A stretch of 64,000 nucleotides of DNA from Leptothermofonsia sichuanensis E412 (GCF_019891175.1 NZ_CP072600.1:1054001-1118000), one strand, 5' to 3'; positions 36,569 to 46,328 are shown, numbered from the stretch's first letter. The notes: generated by a model from the sequence alone, not told the origin. Numbers and translations: made by a program.

Positions 36569-37867
36569 TTAAGCAGCGTCCTGACTGGTTCCTAAATCGG
36601 GTTGTTGATCTACGCGAATGCCATCTTTGAATTTGACTCCTTCAATCACCTCCGCTAATCGCTTAAAACCTCGAATCCGTAACCTAAGTGCTACGCACAC
36701 GCTACGCGAACGCTTCTGAGCACTCTGCACCAGCTTGAACACCAACGATAGGATGCTGTCCTGGGAAACACAGCCTCGTGTCTTATCGGTCCTTAAACGG
36801 ACAGTGGCAAAGGTTGATTCAATTGGATTGGTGGTGCGAAGATGCACCCAATGCTCAGCCGGAAAATCATAGAACGCCAACAGTGCCTCCCGGTCTTTGA
36901 CTAAACAGTCCACGGCTTTGGGGTATTTGGCTTCATAGGTTTTGACAAAACGGTCGAACGCCTTGTTTGCCTCGTCCTTCGTCGCGGCAAGATAGATTTC
37001 GTGTAGGGCAGATTTCGCCTGCGGTTGCTGCGTTTTGGGGAGTTTGTTAAGCACATTGGCAGTTTTATGCACCCAGCAGCGTTGGGGTTTAGTCGTGGGA
37101 AAAACCTGTGCCAATGCCTTCCAAAACCCTAATGCGCCATCCCCAACTGCCAGTTCCGGTGCCACTTTGAGTCCCTGGTCTTGCAAGCGCAGTAATAACG
37201 GCTTCCAACTTAACTCGGATTCGCGAAAGCCTGCTTCCAGTCCCAGTAATTCCTTGACTCCAGTGTCCGTCACCCCGATGGTCACCAGAATGCACTGGCG
37301 GTCATTTTCGTTGCGGATGTTGAAGTACATGCCGTCCGCCCACAGATACACGTACCGCTTACCCGCTAAAGATCGCTTTTGCCATTGTTGATGTTCTTCA
37401 AGCCATTTCGCTTTGAGGCGACTAATCGTACTGGCTGATAGCCCTTGGGCTTGGGCACCGAGCAATGATGCCAGTGCCTCTGAAAAATCCCCGGTGGATA
37501 TGCCTTTAAGATACAGCCAGGGTAACACCTCTTCCACGCTTTGAGCGCGTTTCAGATACGGCGGCAATAATGAGGAATTGAATTTGATGCCGCTATGGGT
37601 GCGATCTCGCACTTTCGGCACTTGAATTTCAACTTCCCCCACCCCGGTGACAATCGTGCGTTCCGGCAGATAGCCGTTGCGAACCACAGCCTTGCGTCCC
37701 TGCTCGTCTTTGAGGTCTTTGTATTGAGCTAAAAACTCTTGCAACTCTGCCTCCACTACTTCGGCAATGATCTGGCGAGCGCCGTTACGAACCAGTTCCG
37801 TCAAGGCATCTCGAAACGATGCCGATGATTCTCCAGCTTGAAATGCAATAAGATTGTCCTTACTCAT
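36569..37867 (-). CDS. IS256-family (mutator-like) transposase
   Basis: 432 residues. IS256 landmarks: VRNGYLPERTIVTGVGEVEI near the N-terminus, the first catalytic Asp in YLWADGMYFNIR, the second in LAVGDGALGFW, CWVHKTANVLNKLP, and the Glu in TTNPIESTFATVRLRT. The C-terminus is the usual GFKRLAEVIEGVKFKDG. Between AQK and RGFKRL about ten extra residues (RSRSVCVALRLR) are encoded by a small dispersed repeat inserted in frame. The catalytic residues are intact. Confidence 0.93.
   Translation of the reverse strand: MSKDNLIAFQAGESSASFRDALTELVRNGARQIIAEVVEAELQEFLAQYKDLKDEQGRKAVVRNGYLPERTIVTGVGEVEIQVPKVRDRTHSGIKFNSSLLPPYLKRAQSVEEVLPWLYLKGISTGDFSEALASLLGAQAQGLSASTISRLKAKWLEEHQQWQKRSLAGKRYVYLWADGMYFNIRNENDRQCILVTIGVTDTGVKELLGLEAGFRESELSWKPLLLRLQDQGLKVAPELAVGDGALGFWKALAQVFPTTKPQRCWVHKTANVLNKLPKTQQPQAKSALHEIYLAATKDEANKAFDRFVKTYEAKYPKAVDCLVKDREALLAFYDFPAEHWVHLRTTNPIESTFATVRLRTDKTRGCVSQDSILSLVFKLVQSAQKRSRSVCVALRLRIRGFKRLAEVIEGVKFKDGIRVDQQPDLGTSQDAA
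36683..36714. repeat. Small dispersed repeat inserted in the IS256 transposase
   Basis: On the coding strand the sequence reads GCGTTCGCGTAGCGTGTGCG then TAGCACTT. This is close to the GCGTTCGCGTAGCGT-type very small mobile repeats known from Nostoc and other cyanobacteria. It keeps the reading frame and adds about ten residues near the transposase C-terminus. Confidence 0.6.
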
Positions 37868-38217
37868 GGTGTATCCTCGTCTGGTCTTTTTTTCCTTATC
37901 CAGCAGGATACGCCCTTTCTTCTCCTTTGCTCATACACCACAAATAAACATAGCTCCTATGTGACTGTTCATACCCTCCTGCTCCACAGCAACTCCGGAT
38001 ATCTACGGGGGTGGGGCCAGGAAAATACTTCAAGTGAGTCTCATCGTTGGGGATGTAGCAAAGTGCTACCCAGGGGGCAACTGGAGTTCGACGAGAAAAT
38101 TTTTCGTAAACTCTGGTTTCGATTTTTGCAATGGGGCTGCCAAACAGCGTATAGAGAGGCTAGGCTGGCAGGAAACAAAAAGCTATTCACTTCTCACCCC
38201 TGTTTTCCCCACGCTCT

Positions 38218-39168
38218 ATGTCACAACCCGCCATCCTTACCCGTGGACTGACCAAACAGTTCGATCGCCAGGTTGCCGTAAACGATGTAGATCTCCAGGT
38301 TGAAGCTGGAGAAGTGTATGGGCTGATTGGTCCTAATGGAGCCGGAAAGACGACATTGATTCGGATGCTGGCGACGGCTGAGGAACCTACAGTAGGGGAG
38401 ATCTTTATCAATGGCGAACGGCTGCTGCGGGATCAAGAAAATCCCAACCTGAAGCGGCAGCTTGGCTACCTGCCAGATGACTTTCCTCTCTACGACGACC
38501 TCACCGTTTGGGATTACCTGGACTACTTTGCCCGTTTGTATCGCCTGAAACAGCCCCGTCGAGGACAGCGGATGAAAGAAGTCCTGGAACTGGTGCAGCT
38601 TGAACACAAACGCAAAGATCCAATCGCCAGTCTGTCACGGGGAATGAAACAACGCCTCAGCCTTGCCCGCACAATTATCCATGAACCCGTGGTGCTGTTG
38701 CTGGATGAACCCGTTTCGGGCCTGGACCCGATCGCCCGCGTCCAGTTCCGCGACATTATCAAAGTCCTGCAAGAAGCTGGAATGACGGTTTTGATCTCAT
38801 CCCATGTGCTGAGTGACCTGGAGGAACTGTGTACCTCGGTCGGGATTATGGAACTGGGCTTTTTGGTCGAAAGTGCTTCTCTCAAAACACTTTATAACCG
38901 TCTCAGTCGTCAAAAAATTGTCATATCAACCCTGGGTCATTTAGATACACTCAGATCCGAGCTAAAAAACTGTCCACTTGTGGAAGGCATGGAGGTCTTG
39001 CCTGGGGAAAATCACACCATTCAGGTGCATTTTTCTGGCAGCACCGAAGACAGCGCCCAACTGTTGCGATCGCTGATCGAGGCAGGCATCCCCCTGACGG
39101 AATTCCATCGCACCCAGGAAAACCTGGAAACTATTTTCCTGAAGCTGGGACACCAGCAGACTTCGTGA
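38218..39168 (+). CDS. ABC transporter ATP-binding protein (ABC-2/CcmA-like)
   Basis: 316 residues. Walker A GPNGAGKTT, Q loop in GYLPDDFPLYDDL, signature LSRGMKQRLSLARTI, Walker B VVLLLDEPVSGLD, switch His in SSHVLSDLEEL. The LPDDFPLYDDLTVWDYLDYFARLY stretch is typical of the exporter class related to gliding/Nat-type ABC-2 systems. The ATG at 38218 is used. It is followed by a membrane protein on the same strand, which is its likely partner; the exported substrate is unknown. Confidence 0.88.
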   Translation: MSQPAILTRGLTKQFDRQVAVNDVDLQVEAGEVYGLIGPNGAGKTTLIRMLATAEEPTVGEIFINGERLLRDQENPNLKRQLGYLPDDFPLYDDLTVWDYLDYFARLYRLKQPRRGQRMKEVLELVQLEHKRKDPIASLSRGMKQRLSLARTIIHEPVVLLLDEPVSGLDPIARVQFRDIIKVLQEAGMTVLISSHVLSDLEELCTSVGIMELGFLVESASLKTLYNRLSRQKIVISTLGHLDTLRSELKNCPLVEGMEVLPGENHTIQVHFSGSTEDSAQLLRSLIEAGIPLTEFHRTQENLETIFLKLGHQQTS

Positions 39169-39209
39169 GGAGCAAAGATCCAATCTGGAGACGATCTCCA
39201 AAGCCTCCC

Positions 39210-39242
39210 AGACCTCGGAGGTTTTCAAAACTTCCGAGGTCT
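39210..39242. repeat. Palindromic repeat, AGACCTC family, copy 2
   Basis: AGACCTCGGAGGTTTTC pairs with AAAACTTCCGAGGTCT, a 33-base near-perfect hairpin between the ATPase and permease genes. It is the same family as 29944-29991. Confidence 0.75.
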
Positions 39243-39305
39243 AAGCACTCCCAACTTTCCCCTCTCAACTTTCCACCCCCAACTTTCCACTCTCTGGAGA
39301 CCGCC

Positions 39306-40904
39306 ATGCTACTTGACTGGTTCTACTCACTTGCCAACTGGAATCCGCAATTCTTTCGGGAAGTCAAAGGTCGCCTGACACGGCGTAACCTGGTGATGAC
39401 TGCGATCGCATCCCTGGTAGCTCAAGCATTGGTGATGGCGTATTTTTGGCTGGCACTGCCCAGTCATTCTGTCCACCATCAGGATGTTCAGTACAACTAT
39501 TATTGTACGGGAGAAAAAACTTATTCTGGCTTTGGATGTCTGTATGATAGCGCTGGTAATGCCATTGTGAACTGGCCACTTTGGTGGCTCAACATTTTCC
39601 AGGTATTTAGTTGGATGCTTCCTTTCACGCTGCTGATTTCAGGGGTATATCTGTTAATCAGCGACCTGGGTAAGGAGGAGCGGCGGGGTACACTCAACTT
39701 CATCCGTCTCAGCCCCCAGCCGAGCCAGAGCATATTGCTGGGCAAACTACTGGGAGTGCCTGTCCTCCCCTTCCTGGCCGTGGTACTGGCGATTCCGCTA
39801 CATTTGCTAGCTGCTCATGGGGCAGGTGTTTCAGGCGCGATTGTCTGGACTGTTTATCTGCTGACCGTTGCCGTAGCAGGTTGTTACTTTACAGGTTCTC
39901 TGTTATTTGCTTTTCTGGGTGGCTTTCAAGGCTGGATCGGGGCAGTTGCAGTCTGTTTTAGCTTCTCCCTCTTTTACCAGTTCACTCAAGTAATGTCCTA
40001 TGAAAGTTACCGTTATCTCCTACCACCTCAGTACCTGGGGATTCCGGTTGGTAATCATCTTGGGCTATCGCTGACATTCTGGCTGATTACGCTGGGAGTA
40101 GCCACCTTCTGGCTCTGGCAGGCAGTCAACCGCCGATTCCGCAATCCCAACGCCACCCTCCTGAGCAAACAACAGAGCTATCTTCTGACCGCCTGTTTTG
40201 AGTTCTGGCTCCTGGGTTTTGTCATTCGCGATCGCAGCAGTTGGGATATGCCTGTATATGACCTGGGGAGCGTCGCCCTCATCAATCTGTTGTGGTTTGT
40301 TCTTATCATCGCCGCATTGACTCCCCAACGTCAGACGCTACTGGACTGGGCACGCTATCGCCGGGAGCGGGTTAGCCAGCGTCGGCAGTTTTGGAGCCGT
40401 TCCGTTGTGAAGGATCTGGTCTGGGGTGAGAAAAGCCCCTCCCTGCTGGCCATCGCCCTCAATTTGCTGGTAGCCACCGCGCTGTTTACCCCCTGGATCT
40501 TAACCTGGAAGTCTTCTGAGAAGTTTCCTGACCAGACAATCCAGGCATTTGCCACCATACTTTTGGGGAGTATGGTTATCCTAATCTGTGGGGCGATCGC
40601 CCAGCTTACCCTGCTTAGCAAAACTCAGAGGCGCACTCTCTGGGCAGTTGGAACCATCACCGCTTTCATTTCTGGTCCTGCTGTACTTCTGGTTGTGTTT
40701 GGTTCTAATCCAACAGAATTTCCTTTCCTGTGGCTGTTCTCAATGTTTGCCTTTTTTGCCTTTGAGCATGTTACCGCCATGGAAATCCTGGTCAGTTTTC
40801 TGGCACACCTGACCGTTTTGGGCTTGTTAACCACCCACCTCACCCGCCAACTGCGAAAAGCTGGCGAGTCGGAAAGCAAAGCTCTGCTGGCTGGTGCAAA
40901 GTAA
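39306..40904 (+). CDS. ABC exporter membrane subunit
   Basis: 532 residues from the ATG at 39306 (MLLDWFYSLANWNPQFFREVKGRLTRRN, key WNPQFFREVKGR); upstream codons of the open frame are repeat sequence. About twelve hydrophobic segments in two halves. LISDLGKEERRGTLNFIRLSPQPS-like region (EERRGTLNFIRLSP) is the usual motif of cyanobacterial ABC-2 permeases that couple to the ATPase just upstream. Substrate unknown. Confidence 0.82.
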   Translation: MLLDWFYSLANWNPQFFREVKGRLTRRNLVMTAIASLVAQALVMAYFWLALPSHSVHHQDVQYNYYCTGEKTYSGFGCLYDSAGNAIVNWPLWWLNIFQVFSWMLPFTLLISGVYLLISDLGKEERRGTLNFIRLSPQPSQSILLGKLLGVPVLPFLAVVLAIPLHLLAAHGAGVSGAIVWTVYLLTVAVAGCYFTGSLLFAFLGGFQGWIGAVAVCFSFSLFYQFTQVMSYESYRYLLPPQYLGIPVGNHLGLSLTFWLITLGVATFWLWQAVNRRFRNPNATLLSKQQSYLLTACFEFWLLGFVIRDRSSWDMPVYDLGSVALINLLWFVLIIAALTPQRQTLLDWARYRRERVSQRRQFWSRSVVKDLVWGEKSPSLLAIALNLLVATALFTPWILTWKSSEKFPDQTIQAFATILLGSMVILICGAIAQLTLLSKTQRRTLWAVGTITAFISGPAVLLVVFGSNPTEFPFLWLFSMFAFFAFEHVTAMEILVSFLAHLTVLGLLTTHLTRQLRKAGESESKALLAGAK

Positions 40905-40926
40905 GGGGGAATATCCGCTAAAGTTT

Positions 40927-40986
40927 CACCACAGAGATACAGAGAGCACAGAGGAATCACTCTGTATTCTCTGTGCTTCTGTGGTG
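40927..40986. repeat. Dispersed palindrome, family B, full copy
   Basis: CACCACAGAGATACAGAGAG pairs with CTCTGTGCTTCTGTGGTG around ACAGAGGAATCACTCTG. It sits between the convergent exporter and sucD genes and could terminate both. Confidence 0.75.
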
Positions 40987-41065
40987 GAGTTCCAATACCG
41001 TTCTGGATTTTGGATTGTAGAAATCCCACAGTGCCTGATAGGGCTATTCCAGGCACTCATCCTTC

Positions 41066-41968
41066 CTAACGCTTCATGGGCATTTTCAATGCCTTTCTGA
41101 CCAGATCTGGAATCTGGGATGGGCGGCGAGCCACAGGAATTTTTGCCCGTTCAAATGCTTTGATTTTGCTGTCTGCGGTTCCAATTTCAGTTCCAAATTC
41201 TGAAATTTGAGAATCGATAATGGCTCCAGCATGTCCTACCCGCCGACCTTTGGGGGCAGTTCGACCGGCAATATAAGCAATCACAGGTTTATCAATTGCC
41301 TCGGCGATATAGTGGGCAGCAGATTCTTCACTGTCGCCTCCAATTTCTCCCACTAATACAATAACCTCTGTGTTTTCATCTTCATCCAGAATCTGGAGCC
41401 ATTGGGGGAAAGAGGAGCCAACAATCACATCTCCGCCAATGCTGACCCCAATTGACTGCCCTAATCCTGCCTGGGTCAATTCCAGAGCGATTTCGTAGGT
41501 TAGCGTCCCACTCCGGCTGATCAGCCCAACAGACCCTGGAGTATAAAACTCTGCCGGGTGGATGCCCAGTAACATCTGACCCGGCACAATGATACCCGGA
41601 CTGTTGGGACCTACAATCAGGGTTTCTGTCACTTCTGCCCTTCTCAGCAAGCTCACCATATCCAGGGGGGGAATGCCGTCGGTGATCAGGACAATCTGGC
41701 GAATCCCGGCAGCGATCGCCTCCAGGGCAGCATCCAATGCTTCGTAAGGCGACACGAAGATGACACTGGTATCAATGGTGCCAACCACAGAAATAGCGGT
41801 TTCGACCAGGTCAAACACAGGAATTCCATGAAAGGTTTGCCCCCCATAGCCGGGGCTAACGCCGGCAACAACATTAGTGCCGTATGCCTTCATAAAAGGG
41901 GTGTAGATGGAACCCAATGGTTCAGCCATCCCCTGCACAAGCACCCTGCTGTCTGGCTTAAAGTTCAT
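41066..41968 (-). CDS. sucD: Succinyl-CoA ligase alpha subunit
   Basis: 300 residues. The CoA-binding Rossmann domain begins VLVQGMAEPLGSIYTPFMKAYG. GPNSPGIIVPGQMLLGIHP and GLISRSGTLTYEIA are family blocks, and the phosphorylated histidine lies in GRRVGHAGAII. Together with SucC it forms succinate from succinyl-CoA with ATP or GTP gain. In this copy the N-terminal block is MAEPLGS rather than the usual TGxxGxFH, a divergence to note. It lies downstream of sucC on the same strand, 320 bases away. Confidence 0.87.
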   Translation of the reverse strand: MNFKPDSRVLVQGMAEPLGSIYTPFMKAYGTNVVAGVSPGYGGQTFHGIPVFDLVETAISVVGTIDTSVIFVSPYEALDAALEAIAAGIRQIVLITDGIPPLDMVSLLRRAEVTETLIVGPNSPGIIVPGQMLLGIHPAEFYTPGSVGLISRSGTLTYEIALELTQAGLGQSIGVSIGGDVIVGSSFPQWLQILDEDENTEVIVLVGEIGGDSEESAAHYIAEAIDKPVIAYIAGRTAPKGRRVGHAGAIIDSQISEFGTEIGTADSKIKAFERAKIPVARRPSQIPDLVRKALKMPMKR

Positions 41969-42288
41969 GGATGCATTCCTTCCCTGGTGTCAATAAATTC
42001 AAAGATAGCTAGATTTGGACTGAGGGTGGGGAGTAACGCACAATTTGCTGAGTTAGTCGGTGTGTTCCGCTGGCGCTCTAGCGGAACCGTGCCGTTAAGC
42101 TGTCCAGCACTCTACACTAATGCCAGGACTCTGCTTACCGGTTAATCACATCTATCAACTCCTGCTGCCTGACTCCTCCCCTCTCTCCTCTCTCCCCTCT
42201 CCTGAGCCTCCCCAGGGTATGCCACCTGAGGAGTAATTACCAGAATGACGGATAAGGGGCAATCATGCTGCTACTCAGATCACAGTCT
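41969..42288. repeat. sucC-sucD spacer with a hairpin
   Basis: A 320-base non-coding spacer. It contains the perfect stem GTTCCGCT/AGCGGAAC (42064-42087, eight-base loop) and a CTCTCCTCTC low-complexity stretch near 42178. Such a long gap is unusual for sucCD, which normally touch. Confidence 0.6.
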
Positions 42289-43488
42289 TCAGGAATTTCT
42301 GCCAATGGATTTTGCCAGAGCAATCGTATGAGCAACGGCATCATCCAGACTGTCAACGATAGTGACCTGGGCATTTTCCAGTTGCGCTTTGGCGCGATCG
42401 CACTCACTCCCTGCCAGCCGCACTACCATTTGGGGAATTCGGAGAGTATGGGTAATCAAGGTGTCAGGTCTGATCTCACTAACCCCTCTGGGTTCTCGAA
42501 TTCGACGTTTGAGAAAAGCAATAATCACCCGGGCAATTTCATCACAGGGAATTAAGCTACTGACCAGGTTTACCAGCAATACCCGCACCTGTTTTGATTG
42601 GGTCATCAGTTCCAGCCCCTGTTCCAGCCGCTGACGCAGAATTTCAGGAGAGGAATTCCACTGGGTTTCGCCCCCAATATTAAGAAAGCTGGCAGGTTTA
42701 CCGCCTGCCTGAGCAATCAGGTCCATGGTTGCCATGGTTAAACCGGCTCCATTGCACAGAATGCCAATTTGACCGCCGGGTTCAATCGCCAACGGCAAGC
42801 CAGATAGTGATTCAGGAATCTGAGCGGCGGGGATGGTAAATAGAGCTGCCAGGTCAGGATGCCGTGCCAGGGCATCATCATTCACGATGACCTTACCATC
42901 CAGTGCCATCACCTCTCCCCTTGGACTGACGCCCAGGGGATTGATTTCAATCAAATCCAGGTCTTTCTGGACAAAGAGATGATACATCTTTTCCAGGATG
43001 GAGGTTACCGAAATCATTAATGCCCCCTCCAGCCCCATCTTTAGTGCCAGACGGCGGGCATAGTAGGGAGAGAACTCGCCATCAACAATGACATGTTGCA
43101 TCTGATCGATCGCCGCCTGGACATCAATTCCACCTTGCTGGGAACCCAGCAGCACCGGGCGGCGAATGGATCGATTTAACACAACTGCCAGATAAAACTC
43201 TCGATCCGCATCGTATTTTGCCTCTGCCAGCAACGCTTTGGGATATTCTCCCATGATTGACAAATTAAAAATGGCCTGAGCCGCCGCTACCGCATCAATG
43301 GTATTTTCAACGAAACGAACCCCCCCTACACGCCCCCTTCCCCCGATGTAAACCTGGGACTTGAGCACAACTGGATAGGGGATGGTGAGTCCTTTCAAAT
43401 CTTTGGGGCGATCAATCCGCTGGGAAGGCAGCACCGGAATTCCCATCTGACGAAATAATTCTTTTGCCTGGTATTCCAACAGGTTCAT
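42289..43488 (-). CDS. sucC: Succinyl-CoA ligase beta subunit (ATP-grasp)
   Basis: 399 residues from the ATG at 43488 (MNLLEYQAKELFRQMGIPV), the standard SucC start; the long upstream extension of the open frame is repeat sequence and is rejected. The ATP-grasp domain has VLKSQVYIGGRGRVGGVRF; the domain linking to CoA ligase has GQIGILCNGAGLTMATMDLI and LNIGGE. DLIEINPL carries Mg ligands. Length is typical. Confidence 0.9.
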   Translation of the reverse strand: MNLLEYQAKELFRQMGIPVLPSQRIDRPKDLKGLTIPYPVVLKSQVYIGGRGRVGGVRFVENTIDAVAAAQAIFNLSIMGEYPKALLAEAKYDADREFYLAVVLNRSIRRPVLLGSQQGGIDVQAAIDQMQHVIVDGEFSPYYARRLALKMGLEGALMISVTSILEKMYHLFVQKDLDLIEINPLGVSPRGEVMALDGKVIVNDDALARHPDLAALFTIPAAQIPESLSGLPLAIEPGGQIGILCNGAGLTMATMDLIAQAGGKPASFLNIGGETQWNSSPEILRQRLEQGLELMTQSKQVRVLLVNLVSSLIPCDEIARVIIAFLKRRIREPRGVSEIRPDTLITHTLRIPQMVVRLAGSECDRAKAQLENAQVTIVDSLDDAVAHTIALAKSIGRNS

Positions 43489-43815
43489 AGGACGCCCCGA
43501 TTCACTGTTCCAATCATACAGGCTGGCCCCTGTTCCTGGGGCGGGTGGCGATCGCGCTGGTTTTTGCCAGCCTCTGTAGATTAGAATAATTCGCGATCTA
43601 CTGAACCTGACAGAATGAACCACGAAGGCACAAAGGACACAAAGTGGTTTCCGGGTGATCATTGTTTCCAGGTAGTTCTGTCTCTGTGTTGCAGCTTGAT
43701 TTATCCATCGTTCCTGAGGGAAGTCAAGGAGCGTTTTGATTTTTTTAAGCAGATGCTCAGAATGGGGATAGAGTGGGGCATGGCTATCCTCTTGCGGTAG
43801 GGCGGGGTTGGATAC
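43489..43815. other. Divergent sucC / 43816 promoter region
   Basis: 327 bases with no gene. A decayed family B half copy, ACCACGAAGGCACAAAGGAC, lies at 43618-43637. I see no clear promoter boxes. Confidence 0.4.
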
Positions 43816-45309
43816 ATGGGTTCTCGCAGTGGTACTTTCAAGCAGGCAAAAAGTGTTGCTAAAGTCAGGACACGTTCCGGGCGAGCAAACCCTGGGCAAG
43901 CAAACCCTGGCAAGCAAACGATCAGTCAACCAACCTCATCATGGATGGCAGCCGCAGGGGCGATCGCCATCCTCCTGGCGGCGGCGACAGGCATTGGCTT
44001 CAGCACCTGGTTGGGAGCACGGTTCATCCTCAATCCCCAGTCATTGAGCTGGCTGAATCAGTGGTTGCCCAACTGGATTCCTGTCCCCGTTACAGGTTTA
44101 AAGCCGCCTCAAACACTGCTACAAATTCGAACTGAAATTGTGCAGGCAGGGTTCATTCCCGGAGTAGAACTGGCACTGGGGCAAAATCGTAGTGTTGTGG
44201 ACAGTCAACACATGGCATCGGATTTACTGGTGCCCGTCCTGGAGCGACAGCCGAACTGTCAGAATGCCTGTGAAAAAATAGTGGCACTCCGGCTATATCA
44301 GTCCACTCCTTTGCAGCAGAAGGCGACTGAAGGGCAGGCACTGACCTTTCATCTGGTCACTGAATTAGCGATCGCGGGTCCTGAAGAGTTGTTCGTTCTT
44401 ACCCCGCTGATAAGCACCGGATCTGACACTCAAGGGTCAACGCGCCAGTTACCTCTGACGACATTGAAGCGATTTGAAAGCAAATTTTTGCCCCCTGGGA
44501 TCTGGCTCAATCTGAGTGGGGAGTGGTCTCGCAATAACATGGTCATTTACGGAAAAATTGTACATTACAATCCCAGTCGTTTTCACCTCAGTACGATGCT
44601 GGAATGGAGCAGCACAACCCGGGAAGAACCGACCTGGCAACCCGTAATCGGGGCAGCGACCTCAGAACTTGTGATCAATCAAACTGTGGGGATGGAGCCT
44701 CAGTTCAAAATATTCCAGGTGCATCCCCGCAAATTTTTGCCCAACCCGATTCAGCTAGAGTCGATTTCTCTGGTTGAACCTGCCCTGGATAGTCAATCCT
44801 ACCAGAAAGGACTGCTGCTTGCTCGTGGTGGCTTATGGTCAATTGGTTTGCAATGGCTGCAATCGGTCAAGCGTCAGCGCGGCCATGCGTGGACGTCGGC
44901 TGCCCAGGCTCAAATGGAACTGGTTCACAGACATGCCCAGGCGACTCAAACTCAGGCAGAAAAATCCTGGGTGAGTACTAATCAACAGATTCTGGCAAAC
45001 CTGATTGATGGGCGGTGGCTCAGGGCGCTGTCTATTTTTGAAGCCAGTTCAGAGAATGCTCTGGAAATTGCTGATTTGCTGAGGGCAGATCGGGGTCAGC
45101 TCCAACGGCGAGTGGAGTCGGCACTTCAGGTAAATCCTGCCCAATTAGAGGTAAAAGTCTGGGGCGCACTTCTGATTGCGGCTCAGAAGAATCCAGGGGC
45201 AGCGATCGCCTGGCTCAAAAATCAACCCAAAACTACCAGCACAGACATTACCCGCATTCGTCAATTGATTAAACGCATTGAAAATTCAACTAACCCGCTG
45301 GATGAGTAA
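43816..45309 (+). CDS. Conserved cyanobacterial membrane-anchored protein, unknown
   Basis: 497 residues. A basic, low-complexity N-terminus containing GRANPGQANPGKQ is followed by one membrane helix (WMAAAGAIAILLAAATGIGF, about 43-65). A large soluble region outside or inside the membrane follows, without a family I recognise. The C-terminal 120 residues are helical. The type (basic N-terminus, one helix, long soluble part) is common among cyanobacterial proteins of unknown role. It is convergent with the phycobilisome genes. Confidence 0.6.
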   Translation: MGSRSGTFKQAKSVAKVRTRSGRANPGQANPGKQTISQPTSSWMAAAGAIAILLAAATGIGFSTWLGARFILNPQSLSWLNQWLPNWIPVPVTGLKPPQTLLQIRTEIVQAGFIPGVELALGQNRSVVDSQHMASDLLVPVLERQPNCQNACEKIVALRLYQSTPLQQKATEGQALTFHLVTELAIAGPEELFVLTPLISTGSDTQGSTRQLPLTTLKRFESKFLPPGIWLNLSGEWSRNNMVIYGKIVHYNPSRFHLSTMLEWSSTTREEPTWQPVIGAATSELVINQTVGMEPQFKIFQVHPRKFLPNPIQLESISLVEPALDSQSYQKGLLLARGGLWSIGLQWLQSVKRQRGHAWTSAAQAQMELVHRHAQATQTQAEKSWVSTNQQILANLIDGRWLRALSIFEASSENALEIADLLRADRGQLQRRVESALQVNPAQLEVKVWGALLIAAQKNPGAAIAWLKNQPKTTSTDITRIRQLIKRIENSTNPLDE

Positions 45310-45413
45310 TAACCGCATACGCGCCCCTTTAGCGCATACAATTGCTTGAAACCCTGAAAAGATTAATGGCTTGGGGATCGTTAAAAAATAACTTCACACA
45401 TTTTTTCCAGTCC

Positions 45414-46328
45414 TTACCAATCGTTTCCATCGGAGCGCCGTTCAATTTGGTCAATCGCCAGTTTTGATAGAACACGCACCACATCGTGCTCGTCATTAAG
45501 CAATGTCTGTAATGACTCCAAAGCTGAGCGATCGCCGATCTTACCTAACGAATTAATGGCTGCCTTTCTGACATCCAGGTCAGAATCTCGAGTCGCCAGA
45601 ATTAAATGGGGTACAGCCGGTAAATAATTGACCTGTCCCAGGGCGGCGGCAGCTTCTGTGCGAATGAGTGACTCTGAATCAGTCAGTGCAGAAACCAGAA
45701 GGCGGCAAGCCCTGTCATCTGATTGCTCTTGTGCAACGTGGCCCAACGCTCCAATGACGGCACATCGTACATCTAAAGAAGCGGTATCTAATGCCTTATA
45801 GAGTTGGTCTGCGGCTTCCGAACCAATAAATGCCAAAGCCCACGCGGCATGTCCTTTGATGTCTTCTGGATATTCAGTTGATGCCAGGATATCCAGAAGC
45901 GCAGGCACAGATGCCTCCCCAGTTCTGGCCAGCGCTCCGGCGGAGGAACCTTTAACCACAATATCCTCATCGTTGAGAAAAGCATGGAGCAATGCCGGAA
46001 CAGCTGCTGGGCTGGCAATAATAGTCAGCGTTTTGGCAGCCGCTCGACGCACCACAACATTGGGATGATTTGCCAGCGCATTGACCAAAAAAGGAGTGGC
46101 AGCCTCACCAATTTCACCTAATGTTTCAGCAAAGCGCAGACGTACTAAGCCACGAGGATCTCCCAGTCCTTCTACCAATCGCTCTAAAAGCGAACTATCC
46201 GTAGTGTTGAATGTATCCAGCGTAATTTGTTCATCCACTCTCTGAAGCAGGGCGTCATTCTCGTCCTGAATTCGCTGAACAGCCTCATCAACTGTCCATG
46301 CTTCAGAGTTAGGTGATTGACTCATCAC
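45414..46328 (-). CDS. HEAT-repeat bilin lyase, CpeF/MpeV-like
   Basis: 304 residues. After an N-terminal segment of about 55 residues come about seven HEAT/PBS-lyase repeats (LVRLRFAETLGEIGEAATPF, VVVRRAAAKTLTIIASPAAV, VVKGSSAGALARTGEASVPA, IKGHAAWALAFIGSEAADQ). From memory this pattern and length fit the CpeF/MpeV group, which attaches phycoerythrobilin to phycoerythrin beta subunits. The neighbours pebA, pebB and a CpeS-type lyase support a role in phycoerythrin. A CpcE-like role is the alternative. Confidence 0.68.
   Translation of the reverse strand: MMSQSPNSEAWTVDEAVQRIQDENDALLQRVDEQITLDTFNTTDSSLLERLVEGLGDPRGLVRLRFAETLGEIGEAATPFLVNALANHPNVVVRRAAAKTLTIIASPAAVPALLHAFLNDEDIVVKGSSAGALARTGEASVPALLDILASTEYPEDIKGHAAWALAFIGSEAADQLYKALDTASLDVRCAVIGALGHVAQEQSDDRACRLLVSALTDSESLIRTEAAAALGQVNYLPAVPHLILATRDSDLDVRKAAINSLGKIGDRSALESLQTLLNDEHDVVRVLSKLAIDQIERRSDGNDW

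Larger units (their letters stand above)
36552..37940 (-). mobile_element. IS256-family insertion sequence
   Basis: About 1389 bases. The ends TGGTGTACGAGGGTGAA (left) and TGGTGTATGAGCAAAGG (right, read inward) form short inverted repeats around one full-length transposase gene. I could not find a convincing target duplication. The bases after it up to 38217 hold no clear gene. Confidence 0.7.

Noticed and set aside
43489-43929. N-terminal extension of sucC to 43929
   Set aside because: The extra residues come from repeat sequence and the usual start MNLLEYQAKEL is at 43488.
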